NCBI RefSeq assembly: GCF_030403745.1
Contig: NZ_JAQMWP010000027.1
Location: forward strand, 48,088 to 112,087
Reading direction: 5' to 3'
DNA length: 64,000 nt
Source of the DNA: Streptomyces sp. S.PB5
GTDB taxonomy: Bacteria; Actinomycetota; Actinomycetes; Streptomycetales; Streptomycetaceae
Positions 32,042-41,669 of the stretch are shown here, one piece after another. How positions within the stretch are numbered: the stretch's first letter is position 1; each line of letters opens with the position of its first letter. A program made the position numbers and the translations under genes. The notes under the pieces are model-generated. The model saw only the letters and a program-made list of their open reading frames with translations, did no database searches and was not told the DNA's origin.

Positions 32042-32968
32042 GTGAGCCAGGTCCTCAACGCGCCGCCTCCGGCAACGACCACCCCCGCTCCCGCCGAGGG
32101 CGACCTCGCGGCCCTCGCCGCCCGCCACGGCCTCTCGGTCAGCGGTGCCCGCCCGACCCTGTCCGAGTACGTCCGCCAGCTGTGGGCCCGGCGTCACTTC
32201 ATCACCGCGTTCTCGACCGCCAAGCTCACCGCCCAGTACAGCCAGGCGAAGCTCGGCCAGCTGTGGCAGGTGATGAACCCGCTGCTCAACGCGGCGGTGT
32301 ACTTCTTCATCTTCGGCGTGCTGCTGGGCACCAAGAAGGGCGTCCCGGACTACATCCCGTTCCTGGTCACGGGCGTGTTCATCTGGACGTTCACGCAGAG
32401 CTCGATCCTGGCGGGCACCCGGGCCATCTCCGGCAACCTCGGCCTGGTCCGCGCCCTGCACTTCCCGCGGGCCGCGCTGCCGATCTCCTTCTGCCTCCAG
32501 CAGCTCCAGCAGCTGCTGTTCTCGATGGCCGCCCTGGTCGTCATCCTGCTCTGCTTCGGCATTCCGGTCTCGGCGTCCTGGCTGCTGGCGGTCCCGGTGC
32601 TGGTCCTGCAGTTCACCTTCAACGCCGGCGTCTCGATGATCATGGCCCGGCTCGGCGCCAAGACCCCGGACATCGCCCAGCTGATGCCGTTCATCCTGCG
32701 CACCTGGATGTACGTCTCCGGCGTGATGTGGAGCATCGACCACCTGCTCAGCAAGCACAACGACCTGCCGTCCTGGGTCGGCCCGGTCCTGCAGGCCAAC
32801 CCCGCCGCCATCTACATCGACCTGATGCGGTTCGCCCTGATCGACAGCTTCCACTCCAGCCAGCTGCCCCACCACGTGTGGGCGATCGCGGCCGGCTGGG
32901 CGCTGCTCGCCGGGGTCGGCGGCTTCATCTACTTCTGGAAGGCTGAGGAGACGTACGGCCGTGGCTGA
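32042..32968 (+). CDS. tagG: Teichoic acid/polysaccharide ABC exporter permease (TagG-like)
   Basis: This 308-residue ABC-2 type permease has six predicted helices and the family segment FSTAKLTAQYSQAKLGQLWQVMNPLLNA. The later MYVSGVMWSID and LQANPAAIYIDLMRF segments are also typical of TagG/Wzm exporters. With TagH it moves lipid-linked wall teichoic acid to the outer face. GTG start; the ATPase gene overlaps it by 8 bp. Upstream lies the four-box operator array shared with the TetR gene. Confidence 0.9.
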   Translation: MSQVLNAPPPATTTPAPAEGDLAALAARHGLSVSGARPTLSEYVRQLWARRHFITAFSTAKLTAQYSQAKLGQLWQVMNPLLNAAVYFFIFGVLLGTKKGVPDYIPFLVTGVFIWTFTQSSILAGTRAISGNLGLVRALHFPRAALPISFCLQQLQQLLFSMAALVVILLCFGIPVSASWLLAVPVLVLQFTFNAGVSMIMARLGAKTPDIAQLMPFILRTWMYVSGVMWSIDHLLSKHNDLPSWVGPVLQANPAAIYIDLMRFALIDSFHSSQLPHHVWAIAAGWALLAGVGGFIYFWKAEETYGRG

Positions 32969-33785
32969 GAACACCGACGAGAACGTCCCGACCGTCGTCG
33001 CCGACAACGTCGACATCGTCTACCGCGTCAACGGCACCGGAGCCGGCAAGGGCTCCGCCACCGCCGCCCTCAACCGCATCCTGCGCCGTAAGCAGACCGA
33101 GAAGGCGGCCGGCGTGCGCAAGGTGCACGCCGTGAAGAAGGTCTCCTTCGTCGCCTACCGCGGTGAGGCCATCGGCCTGATCGGCACCAACGGCTCGGGC
33201 AAGTCGACCCTGCTCAAGGCGGTCGCCGGCCTGCTCCCGGTGGAGAGCGGCGCCATCTACACCGACGGCCAGCCCTCCCTCCTCGGCGTGAACGCGGCCC
33301 TGATGGGCGACCTGACCGGCGAGCGCAACGTCTACCTCGGCGGTCTCGCAATGGGCATGTCCCGCGAGCAGATCAAGGAGCGCTACCAGGAGATCGTCGA
33401 CTTCTCCGGCATCAACGAGAAGGGTGACTTCATCACCCTGCCCATGCGCACGTACTCCTCCGGCATGGGCGCCCGCCTCCGCTTCTCCATCGCCGCCGCC
33501 AAGGACCACGACGTCCTCCTCATCGACGAGGCCCTCGCCACCGGCGACCGCTCCTTCCAGAAACGCTCCGAGCAGCGCATCCGCGAGCTGCGCAAGCACG
33601 CCGGCACGGTCTTCCTGGTCAGCCACAACAACAAGTCCATCCGCGACACCTGCGACCGGGTGCTGTGGCTGGAGCGCGGCGAGCTGCGCATGGACGGCCC
33701 CACCGAGGATGTCCTGAAGGAGTACGAGGCCTTCACCGGGGACAAGGCGGCCAAGCCGAAACCCAAGCCGAAGGTCGCCGTCTAG
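32961..33785 (+). CDS. tagH: Teichoic acid/polysaccharide ABC exporter ATPase (TagH-like)
   Basis: The 274-residue ATPase pairs with TagG. Walker A is GTNGSGKSTLL, the signature is YSSGMGARLRFSIA (typical of Wzt/TagH exporters) and Walker B is VLLIDEALATGD. The N-terminal 40 residues include the exporter-type leader with VDIVYRVNG, and the C-terminus ends in a Lys/Pro tail. There is no C-terminal carbohydrate-binding domain as in O-antigen Wzt. It starts at a GTG inside the end of tagG, so translation is coupled. A hairpin shared with the convergent gdh gene follows. Confidence 0.92.
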   Translation: MAENTDENVPTVVADNVDIVYRVNGTGAGKGSATAALNRILRRKQTEKAAGVRKVHAVKKVSFVAYRGEAIGLIGTNGSGKSTLLKAVAGLLPVESGAIYTDGQPSLLGVNAALMGDLTGERNVYLGGLAMGMSREQIKERYQEIVDFSGINEKGDFITLPMRTYSSGMGARLRFSIAAAKDHDVLLIDEALATGDRSFQKRSEQRIRELRKHAGTVFLVSHNNKSIRDTCDRVLWLERGELRMDGPTEDVLKEYEAFTGDKAAKPKPKPKVAV

Positions 33786-33845
33786 CCCAGTTCCTCGGAC
33801 TGCAACACCCACGTCCGACAGACCAGGCTCCTCGGCAAGGTTCAA

Positions 33846-33882
33846 AAGGGCACCCCGAGCCATCACGGCCCGGGGTGCCCTT
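33846..33882. terminator. Bidirectional terminator between tagH and gdh
   Basis: A 12-bp stem AAGGGCACCCCG / CGGGGTGCCCTT with a 13-base loop lies between the two convergent genes, with TTCTCG on the plus side and TTTTGAAC on the minus side. Confidence 0.85.
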
Positions 33883-33895
33883 CTCGTCGTACGGG

Positions 33896-36800
33896 CTACG
33901 AATGCGTGCGCAGCAGGGTGCGCATGGTCCGCATCGCCACCGACAGGTTGGCGAGGTCGAACGCCTCCGAGCTCTGGATCTCCTCCAGGGTCGAGCGTGC
34001 CCGGCCCAGGATCGCCGCGTTCTTCTCCTCCCAGGCCTTGTAGCGCTGCTCGGGGGTGGAGGTGCCGTTGCCGACCGCGAGGACGTCGGCGGTCAGGCCG
34101 GCGTGGGCCGCGTAGAGGTCCTCACGGATGGAGGCGCGGGCCATGGACTGCCAGCGGTCGGCGCGGGGCAGCTCGATGATGCGGTCCATGAGCTGGGTGA
34201 TCCGCAGCCGGTCGGCGAGGTCGTAGTAGACCTCGGCGACGTCCATCGGGTCCCGGCCCATGCGGTCGGCCACCGAGACGATGTCCAGCGTCGGGAAGGC
34301 GGAGGAGAACCCGGCCACGCGCGTGGCGAGTTCGTCCGGGACGCCGGCGCCGGTCAGCTCGTCGTAGATCCGCTGGTACCACTCCAGGTCCGCACCCTTG
34401 AGCAGCTTCGGCAGCTGCGCCCAGACCTGCTCGACGCGCTCGGCGAAGAACTCGACGGTCTCGGCGAGCTGGAGCGGCTGCGGCCGGTTGTTGAGCAGCC
34501 AGCGGGTGCCGCGCTCGACGAGGCGCCGCGAGTGCAGCCGGATACGGGTCTGTACGGCGGCCTCGACCAGGTTGTCGAGGGCCTCCACCCCGTCCCACAC
34601 CACGGCCGAGCGGAAGATCGCGCGGGCCGCGGTCTGCGCCCGGACGATCTCCTCCAGGGAGGCCCCGGTCTCCTCGCGCAGCCGGTGCAGATAGGTCGTA
34701 CCGCCCGTGTTGACCGTGTCGTTGACCAGCACGGTCGTGGTGATCTCGCGGCGCAGCGGGTGGCTGTCGATGTGCTCGGCGAACTTCTCGCGCAGTGCGC
34801 TCGGGAAGTACGCGTGCAGCAGACCCCGCAGGTAGGGGTCGTCCGGGAGCGAGGTGTGCAGCAGCTCGTCGGCGACCGTGATCTTCGTGTACGCCAGCAG
34901 GACGGCCGTCTCCGGGCCGGTCAGGCCCTGTGCGGCGCCGAGGCGTTCGCGGATCTGGCGGTCGGTGGGCAGGAACTCCAGGGCCCGGTCCAGCAGGCCC
35001 GCGCGGACCAGGTGGCGCATGTAGCGCTGCTGGGCGTGGAGCATGTCCTTGGACTGGGCGAGCGCGTTGGCGATCGCCGTGTTCTGCGCGTAGTTGTTGC
35101 GCAGGACGAGACGGCCGACCTCGTCGGTCATCTCGGCGAGCTGCTTGTTGCGCTGCTTGACGGTCATGTCGCCGTCCGCGACCAGGCCGTTGAGCAGGAT
35201 CTTGATGTTCACCTCGTGGTCGGAAGTGTCCACGCCCGCGCTGTTGTCGATGGCGTCCGTGTTGATCTTGCCGCCGTGGAGGGCGAACTCGACCCGGCCG
35301 AGCTGGGTGAGCCCGAGGTTGCCGCCCTCGCCGACGACCTTGACGCGCAGATCGGCGCCGTCGACGCGGATCGGGTCGTTGGCCTTGTCGCCGACGTCCG
35401 CGTGGGACTCGGTGGAGGCCTTGACGTACGTACCGATGCCGCCGTTCCACAGCAGGTCCACCGGCGCCTGGAGGATCGCCTTCATCAGGTCGGCCGGCGT
35501 CATCTTGGACACCTTGCCGTCGATCCCGAGGGCCTCGCGGATGTGCGCGTTGACCGGGATGGCCTTGGCGCTGCGGGGGAACACGCCGCCACCGGTGGAG
35601 ATGAGCTCGGCGTTGTAGTCGGCCCAGCTGGAGCGCGGCAGCTCGAAGACGCGGCGGCGCTCGGCGTAGGAGGTGGCCGCGTCCGGGTTCGGGTCGATGA
35701 AGATGTGCCGGTGGTCGAAGGCGGCGACCAGGCGGATGTGCTCGCTGAGCAGCATGCCGTTGCCGAACACGTCACCGGACATGTCACCGATGCCGACGAC
35801 CGTGAAGTCCTCGGCCTGCGTGTTGACGCCCAGCTCCTGGAAGTGCCGCTTGACCGACTCCCAGGCGCCGCGCGCGGTGATGCCCATGCCCTTGTGGTCG
35901 TAACCGGCCGAACCACCGGAGGCGAAGGCGTCACCGAGCCAGAAGTTGTACGACTCGGCCACCCCGTTGGCGATGTCCGAGAACGTCGCCGTGCCCTTGT
36001 CGGCCGCGACCACGAGGTAGGTGTCGTCCTCGTCGTGGCGTACGACGTCGGCGGGCGGCACGACCTCACCGGCCACCATGTTGTCGGTGATGTCGAGCAG
36101 CGCCGAGATGAACGTCTTGTAGCTCGCGATGCCCTCGGCGAGCCACGCGTCCCGGTCCACGCCCGGGTCGGGCAGCTGCTTGGCGACGAAGCCGCCCTTG
36201 GCGCCGACCGGCACGATGACGGTGTTCTTCACCATCTGCGCCTTGACCAGGCCGAGGATCTCGGTACGGAAGTCCTCACGCCGGTCGGACCAGCGCAGAC
36301 CGCCTCGCGCGACCTTGCCGAAGCGCAGGTGGACGCCCTCGACGCGCGGCGAGTAGACCCAGATCTCGAACGCCGGGCGCGGTGCGGGCAGGTCCGGGAT
36401 GGCCTGCGGGTCGAACTTCATGGACACGTACTCGTGCGGCTTGCCGCCGAGCGCCTCCTGGAAGAAGTTCGTGCGCAGGGTCGCCTTGATGACGGTCAGG
36501 AAGGACCTGAGGATCCGGTCCTCGTCGAGGCTCGCGACCTGGTCGAGGGCGGCGTCGAGCTCTTCGAGAAGGGCGTCCACGATCTCGTGCCCGGCACGCT
36601 GTCGGTCCGGGGACATCCGGGCCTCGAACAGGGAGACGAGCAGCCGGGTGGTGTGGACGTTGTTGCGGAGGGTGTCCTCCATGTAGTCCTGCGAGAACGT
36701 GGAGCCCGCCTGCCGCAGGTACTTGGCGTACGCCCGCAGCACCATCGCCTGCCGCCAGCCCAGACCGGCGCTCAGCACGAGGGCGTTGAAGCCGTCGTTC

Positions 36801-38827
36801 TCCGCCAGGCCGGTCCAGGTCGCGGCGAACGCCTCCTGGAAGCGCTCGCGGCCGTCGTCACCGAGGTAGTCCCCGGAGCCGTTCTGCGACCGGGGCATGC
36901 GCAGCCCGAAGTCGTAGATCCAGGCCACGCTCCGGTCCGAGCAGCGCAGCTCGTACGGCCGCTCGTCGATCACCTCGACGCCGAGGCGGTTGAGGACCGG
37001 CAGCACGGCGGACAGGGTGATGGAGTCGCCCTTGCGGTAGATCTTGAAGCGGCGCTCCTCGGGGGCGGCGCCGACCGGCTCGTACAGGCTCAGCGCGAAG
37101 TTGTTCTCCTCGCTGAGCTTCTCCAGGTGGACCAGGTCGGCGACCGCGGAGCGCGGGGTGTGGTCGGCCTTGTAGCCCTCGGGGAAGGCATTGCCGTACC
37201 GGCGCAGCAGTTCGGCGGCGCGCTCCTCGCCGAGCTCGTTGTTGAGCGCGTCGGAGAAGCCGTCGGCCCAGGAGCGGGCGGCGTCGACGAGGCGGGCCTC
37301 GATGCGCTCCTTGTCGAGGTCGGAGAGCTCCGGCAGCTCGGTGCCCTGCGGGACCCGGACCACGAAGTGCAGCCGGGAGAGGATCGACTCGGTGTTCCAG
37401 GCGGTGAAGTCGACGCTGATGCCGCCGAGTTCCTCCTTGAGGATGTCGATGATCCTCAGGCGTACGCCGGTGGTGTACCGGTCGCGCGGGAGGTAGACGA
37501 GCGCGGAGTAGTAGCGCCCGTACTCGTCCTGCCGCAGGTACAGCCGCAGCCGCCGCCGCTCCTGCAGATACAGCACGGAGGTGACGATGGCCTGCAGTTC
37601 GTCGGCCGGGGTCTGGAAGAGCTCGTCGCGCGGGTAGGTCTCCAGGATCTGCAGCAGGTCGCGCCCGTCGTGGCTGTTGGGCGAGAACCCGGCGCGCTGA
37701 AGCACTTCATCCACCTTGCGGCGGATGACCGGAACCCGGCGCACCGACTCGGTGTAGGCAGCCGAGGAGAACAGCCCGAGGAAGCGCCGCTCACCGACGA
37801 CGTTGCCGTCCGCGTCGAACTTCTTCACACCGATGTAGTCGAGATACGACGGCCGGTGCACGGTCGCCCGGCTGTTGGCCTTGGTCAGCACCAGCAGCTT
37901 GTGCTCGCGCGCCTTGGCGCGGGCGTCGGCGGGCAGCCGCTCGAAGGAGGGGCTGACGGGGTGGCTGTCCTCGTCGGCGTGGTGCGGGTCGGAGCGCAGG
38001 ATGCCGAGGCCGGTTCCCGGGACGGCGGCGAGGGAGTCGTCGTCGCGGAGCTGGTACTCGCGGTAGCCGAGGAAGGTGAAGTGGTCGGCGGCCAGCCAGC
38101 GCAGCAGCTCGCGGGCCTCCTCGATCTCCTGCTCGCGCAGGTCGGAGGCGACGGGCTCGGTGGGCAGCTCCTCGGCCATCCGCAGCGCCGCGTCCCGCAT
38201 CTTCTCCCAGTCCTCGACGGCCTCACGGACGTCCGACAGGACACGCAGCAGATCGGCGGTGATCTGCTTCAGGTCCGCGCGGTCCGTCTCCCGGTCGATC
38301 TCGACGTGGATCCAGGACTCGGTGTGCGCGTCGTGCGGCAGCTCGCCGCTGGGCCGCTGGGCGAGCACCTCGATGAGCTTGCCGGTGACATCGCGGCGGA
38401 CGACGACCTGGGGGTGGATGACGACATGGATGCCACGGCCCTGACGGGTCAGCTCATTGGTGACCGAGTCCACGAGGAAGGGCATGTCGTCGGTGACGAC
38501 CTCGACGATCGAGTGGCTGCACTGCCACCCGTTCTCCTCCACGGTGGGGGTGAGAACCCGAACATTGGCCGTGCCCTGTGGCCGGTTCTCGGCCAACCGG
38601 TAGTGGGAAAGCGCGGCTCCGAAAACGTCGACCGGGTCGCGGTCGCTCAGGTCCTCCGGGGCGGTGTGCAGGTAGTAGCGCTGGAGGAATGCGAGCACGG
38701 TCTCCCGGTCCGGGGTGCTCTCATCCGTCGTCCCGGTCGGTAGGTGCCCCCCGACCGGGCTGTTCTCAGCTACCCGGGCGGCCCTTTCGAGCAGCTCGGC
38801 CTTGGCTTCGTCCAGCTTGGTCTGCAT
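33896..38827 (-). CDS. gdh: Large NAD-specific glutamate dehydrogenase (180-kDa class)
   Basis: The enzyme oxidises glutamate to 2-oxoglutarate and ammonia with NAD, a catabolic step. Its 1,643 residues match the actinobacterial large class (GdhB/GDH2-like, about 1,650). The N-terminal half contains ACT-like regulatory regions and the C-terminal half the catalytic core. The core shows VPVGAKGGFVAKQLPDPG (substrate Lys region), VGIGDMSGDVFGNGMLLS (nucleotide fold) and LLWNGGIGTYVK. The ATG (MQTKLDEAKAEL) follows AGAGGAC. It is convergent with tagGH. A long antisense open frame on the other strand is a GC-codon artefact. Confidence 0.96.
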   Translation of the reverse strand: MQTKLDEAKAELLERAARVAENSPVGGHLPTGTTDESTPDRETVLAFLQRYYLHTAPEDLSDRDPVDVFGAALSHYRLAENRPQGTANVRVLTPTVEENGWQCSHSIVEVVTDDMPFLVDSVTNELTRQGRGIHVVIHPQVVVRRDVTGKLIEVLAQRPSGELPHDAHTESWIHVEIDRETDRADLKQITADLLRVLSDVREAVEDWEKMRDAALRMAEELPTEPVASDLREQEIEEARELLRWLAADHFTFLGYREYQLRDDDSLAAVPGTGLGILRSDPHHADEDSHPVSPSFERLPADARAKAREHKLLVLTKANSRATVHRPSYLDYIGVKKFDADGNVVGERRFLGLFSSAAYTESVRRVPVIRRKVDEVLQRAGFSPNSHDGRDLLQILETYPRDELFQTPADELQAIVTSVLYLQERRRLRLYLRQDEYGRYYSALVYLPRDRYTTGVRLRIIDILKEELGGISVDFTAWNTESILSRLHFVVRVPQGTELPELSDLDKERIEARLVDAARSWADGFSDALNNELGEERAAELLRRYGNAFPEGYKADHTPRSAVADLVHLEKLSEENNFALSLYEPVGAAPEERRFKIYRKGDSITLSAVLPVLNRLGVEVIDERPYELRCSDRSVAWIYDFGLRMPRSQNGSGDYLGDDGRERFQEAFAATWTGLAENDGFNALVLSAGLGWRQAMVLRAYAKYLRQAGSTFSQDYMEDTLRNNVHTTRLLVSLFEARMSPDRQRAGHEIVDALLEELDAALDQVASLDEDRILRSFLTVIKATLRTNFFQEALGGKPHEYVSMKFDPQAIPDLPAPRPAFEIWVYSPRVEGVHLRFGKVARGGLRWSDRREDFRTEILGLVKAQMVKNTVIVPVGAKGGFVAKQLPDPGVDRDAWLAEGIASYKTFISALLDITDNMVAGEVVPPADVVRHDEDDTYLVVAADKGTATFSDIANGVAESYNFWLGDAFASGGSAGYDHKGMGITARGAWESVKRHFQELGVNTQAEDFTVVGIGDMSGDVFGNGMLLSEHIRLVAAFDHRHIFIDPNPDAATSYAERRRVFELPRSSWADYNAELISTGGGVFPRSAKAIPVNAHIREALGIDGKVSKMTPADLMKAILQAPVDLLWNGGIGTYVKASTESHADVGDKANDPIRVDGADLRVKVVGEGGNLGLTQLGRVEFALHGGKINTDAIDNSAGVDTSDHEVNIKILLNGLVADGDMTVKQRNKQLAEMTDEVGRLVLRNNYAQNTAIANALAQSKDMLHAQQRYMRHLVRAGLLDRALEFLPTDRQIRERLGAAQGLTGPETAVLLAYTKITVADELLHTSLPDDPYLRGLLHAYFPSALREKFAEHIDSHPLRREITTTVLVNDTVNTGGTTYLHRLREETGASLEEIVRAQTAARAIFRSAVVWDGVEALDNLVEAAVQTRIRLHSRRLVERGTRWLLNNRPQPLQLAETVEFFAERVEQVWAQLPKLLKGADLEWYQRIYDELTGAGVPDELATRVAGFSSAFPTLDIVSVADRMGRDPMDVAEVYYDLADRLRITQLMDRIIELPRADRWQSMARASIREDLYAAHAGLTADVLAVGNGTSTPEQRYKAWEEKNAAILGRARSTLEEIQSSEAFDLANLSVAMRTMRTLLRTHS

Positions 38828-39416
38828 TGTCCTCTGGCTCCTGTCGCGCGCCGTTGCGTGACGTAGAAGGAAGTACGGTCTCTTCCCCTGCGGCTCGACG
38901 CCACGGCCCGGGGTCTCCGGTCTGCTCCGACGCTATGCCGCAAGGTGAGATGAGCGGGGGGTTATCAGCCATTCTCGACGCGCCCGACGGGTGTGACGCT
39001 GCTCTCTGCGACGCCTGGACCCGGGGTGTGCGCGGCGTCCCGGCGACCTTGAAGGCCCCGCCCCGCCCGCGAAGACCAGCGACCGCCGCCCGGTCACGGA
39101 TGTCGTCCGTGCTCTCCGGGCGCAGGGCAGGGGCAACGGTGCCCCCGCGAGCTATCGCGCTGATCACGCCACAAGGCTATCGCTCCTTACAGGGGGCCCG
39201 TCATGAGCCGTATGTGTACAAAACTGGGGGTGGAACTTTGACGTTCTGCACAGGAGCGGCGGCTGGGATGTCGTGCGGGGGCATCCAGACGGGGATCGGC
39301 GAGGTGTACGGCGGGGTGTGCGGCGGTGCGTCCCGAAGGGTGTCCGGCGAAGCGCCCGGCATCCAATGCCGACCGGCCCCCTTGGCAAGTCCGCTCCGCG
39401 GATGCACGTTGCCGAC
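38828..39416. other. Intergenic region upstream of gdh and the PfpI gene
   Basis: This 589-bp divergent gap should contain promoters for both neighbours. I see no convincing gene. An open frame on the minus strand (38766-39167, starting MISAIARGGTVAPAL) overlaps the gdh start by 62 bp and has no recognised similarity. An A/T-rich patch around 39210-39235 (ATGTGTACAAAACT) is unusual for this genome and could be a promoter element on either strand. Confidence 0.5.
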
Positions 39417-39983
39417 ATGACAGCCAAAATCCTGATCGTCACCGGCGACGCAGCAGAGTCACTGGAGGTCCTGTACCCCTACCAGCGCCTCCGCGAGGAG
39501 GGCTACGACGTCCACATCGCCGCCCCCGCCCGCAAGAAGCTCCGCTTCGTGGTCCACGACTTCGAACCGGGCTTCGACACCTACACGGAAAAACCCGGCT
39601 ACACCTGGCCCGCCGACCTCGCCTTCTCCGAGGTCGACCCCGGCCAGTACGCCGCCCTCGTCATCCCCGGCGGCCGCGCCCCCGAGTACCTCCGCAACGA
39701 CCCCGAACTCCGCAAGATCCTCAAGTCCTTCTTCGACGCGGACAAACCGGTGGCCCAGATCTGCCACGGCCCCCTGCTCACCGCCGCGATCGACGGCCTC
39801 CGCGGCCGCCGCGTCACGGCGTACCCCGCCCTCGAACTCGACATGCAGGCCGCCGGCGCGACCTTCCAGGACGCGGAGGCGGTGGTGGACGGCACGCTGG
39901 TGTCATCCCGGGCATGGCCGGACCACTCACGGTGGATGCGGGAGTTCCTGACGATCCTGAGGGCGAAGGCACCGGTGACGTAA
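39417..39983 (+). CDS. DJ-1/PfpI superfamily protein
   Basis: The 188-residue protein has a class I glutamine-amidotransferase-like fold. It starts MTAKILIVTGDAAESLEVLYP, with the usual acidic residue (Glu) near the nucleophile elbow. It has DLAFSEVDPGQYAALVIPGG and the nucleophile Cys in PVAQICHGPLLTAA (elbow ICHGP). The family includes stress-linked proteases, glyoxalases and deglycases, so the reaction cannot be named. An ATG five codons upstream (39402) is an alternative start; neither has a strong ribosome-binding site. The downstream neighbour is a decayed gene. Confidence 0.88.
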   Translation: MTAKILIVTGDAAESLEVLYPYQRLREEGYDVHIAAPARKKLRFVVHDFEPGFDTYTEKPGYTWPADLAFSEVDPGQYAALVIPGGRAPEYLRNDPELRKILKSFFDADKPVAQICHGPLLTAAIDGLRGRRVTAYPALELDMQAAGATFQDAEAVVDGTLVSSRAWPDHSRWMREFLTILRAKAPVT

Positions 39984-40030
39984 GAGGGATCGCGCCGGGG
40001 GCACGTCCGCCGTCCAGGGACCGTCTGCTC

Positions 40031-40665
40031 ATGGCTCTGGCCGCCCCCGGGACTTTCGACGACCTCGGAGTGCTCTCCGACGCCGCCTACCTCGCCGCAC
40101 GCGTCATCCTCGCGGCCCTGGTCTTCCCTCGCGGGCACCTTGCCGTCACCCCGGTAAGCGTGTCCGTGGTGGTCACCGGCCCGCTGCTGCCGGCCTGGCC
40201 AGCCGGATTCCTCGACGGCCTTGCCCGCGTGCGCTGTGGACGCCGGCCGGGCCGTCGACCTCGCCTCGCCCCGGCTGACCCGCACGGTGCTGATGCGCGT
40301 CGCATTCGACGTCGGCCACCTGACCGAACGGTTCGGGCTGCTGGCGACGATCGCGCCGATGAAGTCGGTCGTCGCGATCAGCGTCCCGGTCACGACCGCC
40401 CCGCACCTCGCCGTCGGCCCGCTGACCCGCTGACCGACTTCATCGGTGCGATCATCGCCGTGGCGGTAGGCATGGCCGAGGCCGTGGCCCACCCGGCGGA
40501 CCATCTCCACCTACCGGTGGCAGCCCTGCTGTACGGGGGCTGCGCGGCGCACCTGGCCGTCTTCGGCTGTACGTGCTGGCGGAGCCGGCCGCCGTCCTCC
40601 TCCTGAACGCGGTGGAGTACATCATGGCGGCCCGCCACGCGACGGCCGCACCGTCCAGCGCCTGA
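40031..40665 (+). pseudogene. Decayed low-temperature-requirement A (LtrA)-like membrane protein gene
   Basis: Pieces of one membrane protein appear in different frames. Frame A has ALAAPGTFDDLGVLSDAAYLAARVILAALVFPRG. A second frame has AVDLASPRLTR and FDVGHLTERFGLLATIAPM, resembling the LtrA segment around HxxERFGLFxIIxLGES. Frame A then resumes with LTDFIGAIIAVAVGMAEAVAHP and ALLYGGCAAHL, and a third frame ends with LYVLAEPAAVLLLNAVEYIM before a TGA. At least three frame changes and in-frame stops rule out a full product. Family assignment is from memory of LtrA sequence patterns and is moderately sure. The rest of 39984-40909 shows no gene. Confidence 0.55.
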
Positions 40666-40909
40666 CGACCGGCTAAGGAGTTCAAGATCGTCGCGTGAAT
40701 GCTGAACTGGTCACGCTCACGGTCTCGCAGGCGCTGCCTAGGTTCCACTCCGAGGCGCGCCGGCTACGGCACGCACGCACGCACCTAGCCGGGATGTTCC
40801 CGTATCTGCCGCAGCAGTCCGGGCCCCGTCGCGCCGGGCTACGCACCCACCCGCGCCTCAGCCCGACCCAGGGCAACCTCACAACCCACCCCCACAGCCC
40901 ACCCCACGG

Positions 40910-41575
40910 CTAAGCCGCCAACCGCTCCGCCTCCACCACGGCCTCCGCCAGCGTGTCCACCACAGGCACCCCGACCGCCTCCAGGCTGGCCCGACTGTGC
41001 GAACCCCCCGTGTACAGCACAGCCCGCGCCCCCACGTGCCGAGCCGCCACCGCATCGTCCGCCGCGTCCCCGATGACCACCGTCCGCCCCGGATCCACCC
41101 CGCCCAGCGCCGCAAGATGCCGCGCCATGTGCTCGGCCTTGCCACCCCCGGAAGGCCCGGTCCGCCCGTCGACGCGTATGAAGTGCGGCTCGATCCCGAA
41201 CCCGCGCACCAGCGGCACAAGCTCCTCGTGCCCGTACAGGCTCAGGATCGACTGACTGCGTCCCGCCGACCGCCACTCCGCGAGCAGCTCGGCCGCCCCC
41301 ACGGTCAGCCCGCACCCGACCCGATGCTCGGTGTAGTACCGATGGAAGGTCTCATCCATCACCGCCCACTCGGCCTCGGTGGGCAGCCGCCCCATCAACC
41401 GCTCGTAGAACTTCGGCACCGGCACGCAGTACAGCGCCCGATACCGCTCCAGCGTGATCGGCTCCAGCCCCAGCTCACCGAACGCCGCGTTCGTCGCCCC
41501 GATGATCGCGTCGATGTCGTGGAACAGCGTCCCGTTCCAGTCCCAGACAATGTGCGCGCCCGTCTGCTTCCCCAT
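40910..41575 (-). CDS. HAD-superfamily hydrolase (phosphatase-like)
   Basis: The 221-residue protein has motif I DWNGTLFHD (nucleophile Asp and DxxGT pattern with Asn), a helical cap, motif II around QSILSLYG, a Lys in GGGKAEHM and motif IV GDAADDAVAARHVG. This is the phosphoglycolate phosphatase-like subgroup. The start MGKQTGAHIVWDWNG was chosen because the nucleophile normally lies near the N-terminus; an upstream ATG adds 11 residues. The substrate is unknown. The neighbouring conserved gene is transcribed in the same direction 94 bp upstream. Confidence 0.88.
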   Translation of the reverse strand: MGKQTGAHIVWDWNGTLFHDIDAIIGATNAAFGELGLEPITLERYRALYCVPVPKFYERLMGRLPTEAEWAVMDETFHRYYTEHRVGCGLTVGAAELLAEWRSAGRSQSILSLYGHEELVPLVRGFGIEPHFIRVDGRTGPSGGGKAEHMARHLAALGGVDPGRTVVIGDAADDAVAARHVGARAVLYTGGSHSRASLEAVGVPVVDTLAEAVVEAERLAA

Positions 41576-41669
41576 GCCGAAAACGTACCCGCCCGCACTG
41601 ACAATCAAGAGACCCGCAGCTCAGAAAGGCGCCGCACCCCGCGACCACCCACGGCCAGGCGCGGACCCC

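Noticed and set aside
33665..38743. Very long open frame (1,692 codons) on the plus strand opposite gdh
   Set aside because: It is the antisense image of gdh codon bias at high G+C; it has no recognisable domain, while the minus strand encodes a complete, motif-rich glutamate dehydrogenase.
38766..39167. Possible small gene upstream of gdh on the minus strand
   Set aside because: It overlaps the gdh start, has no ribosome-binding site or family resemblance, and may be leader sequence.
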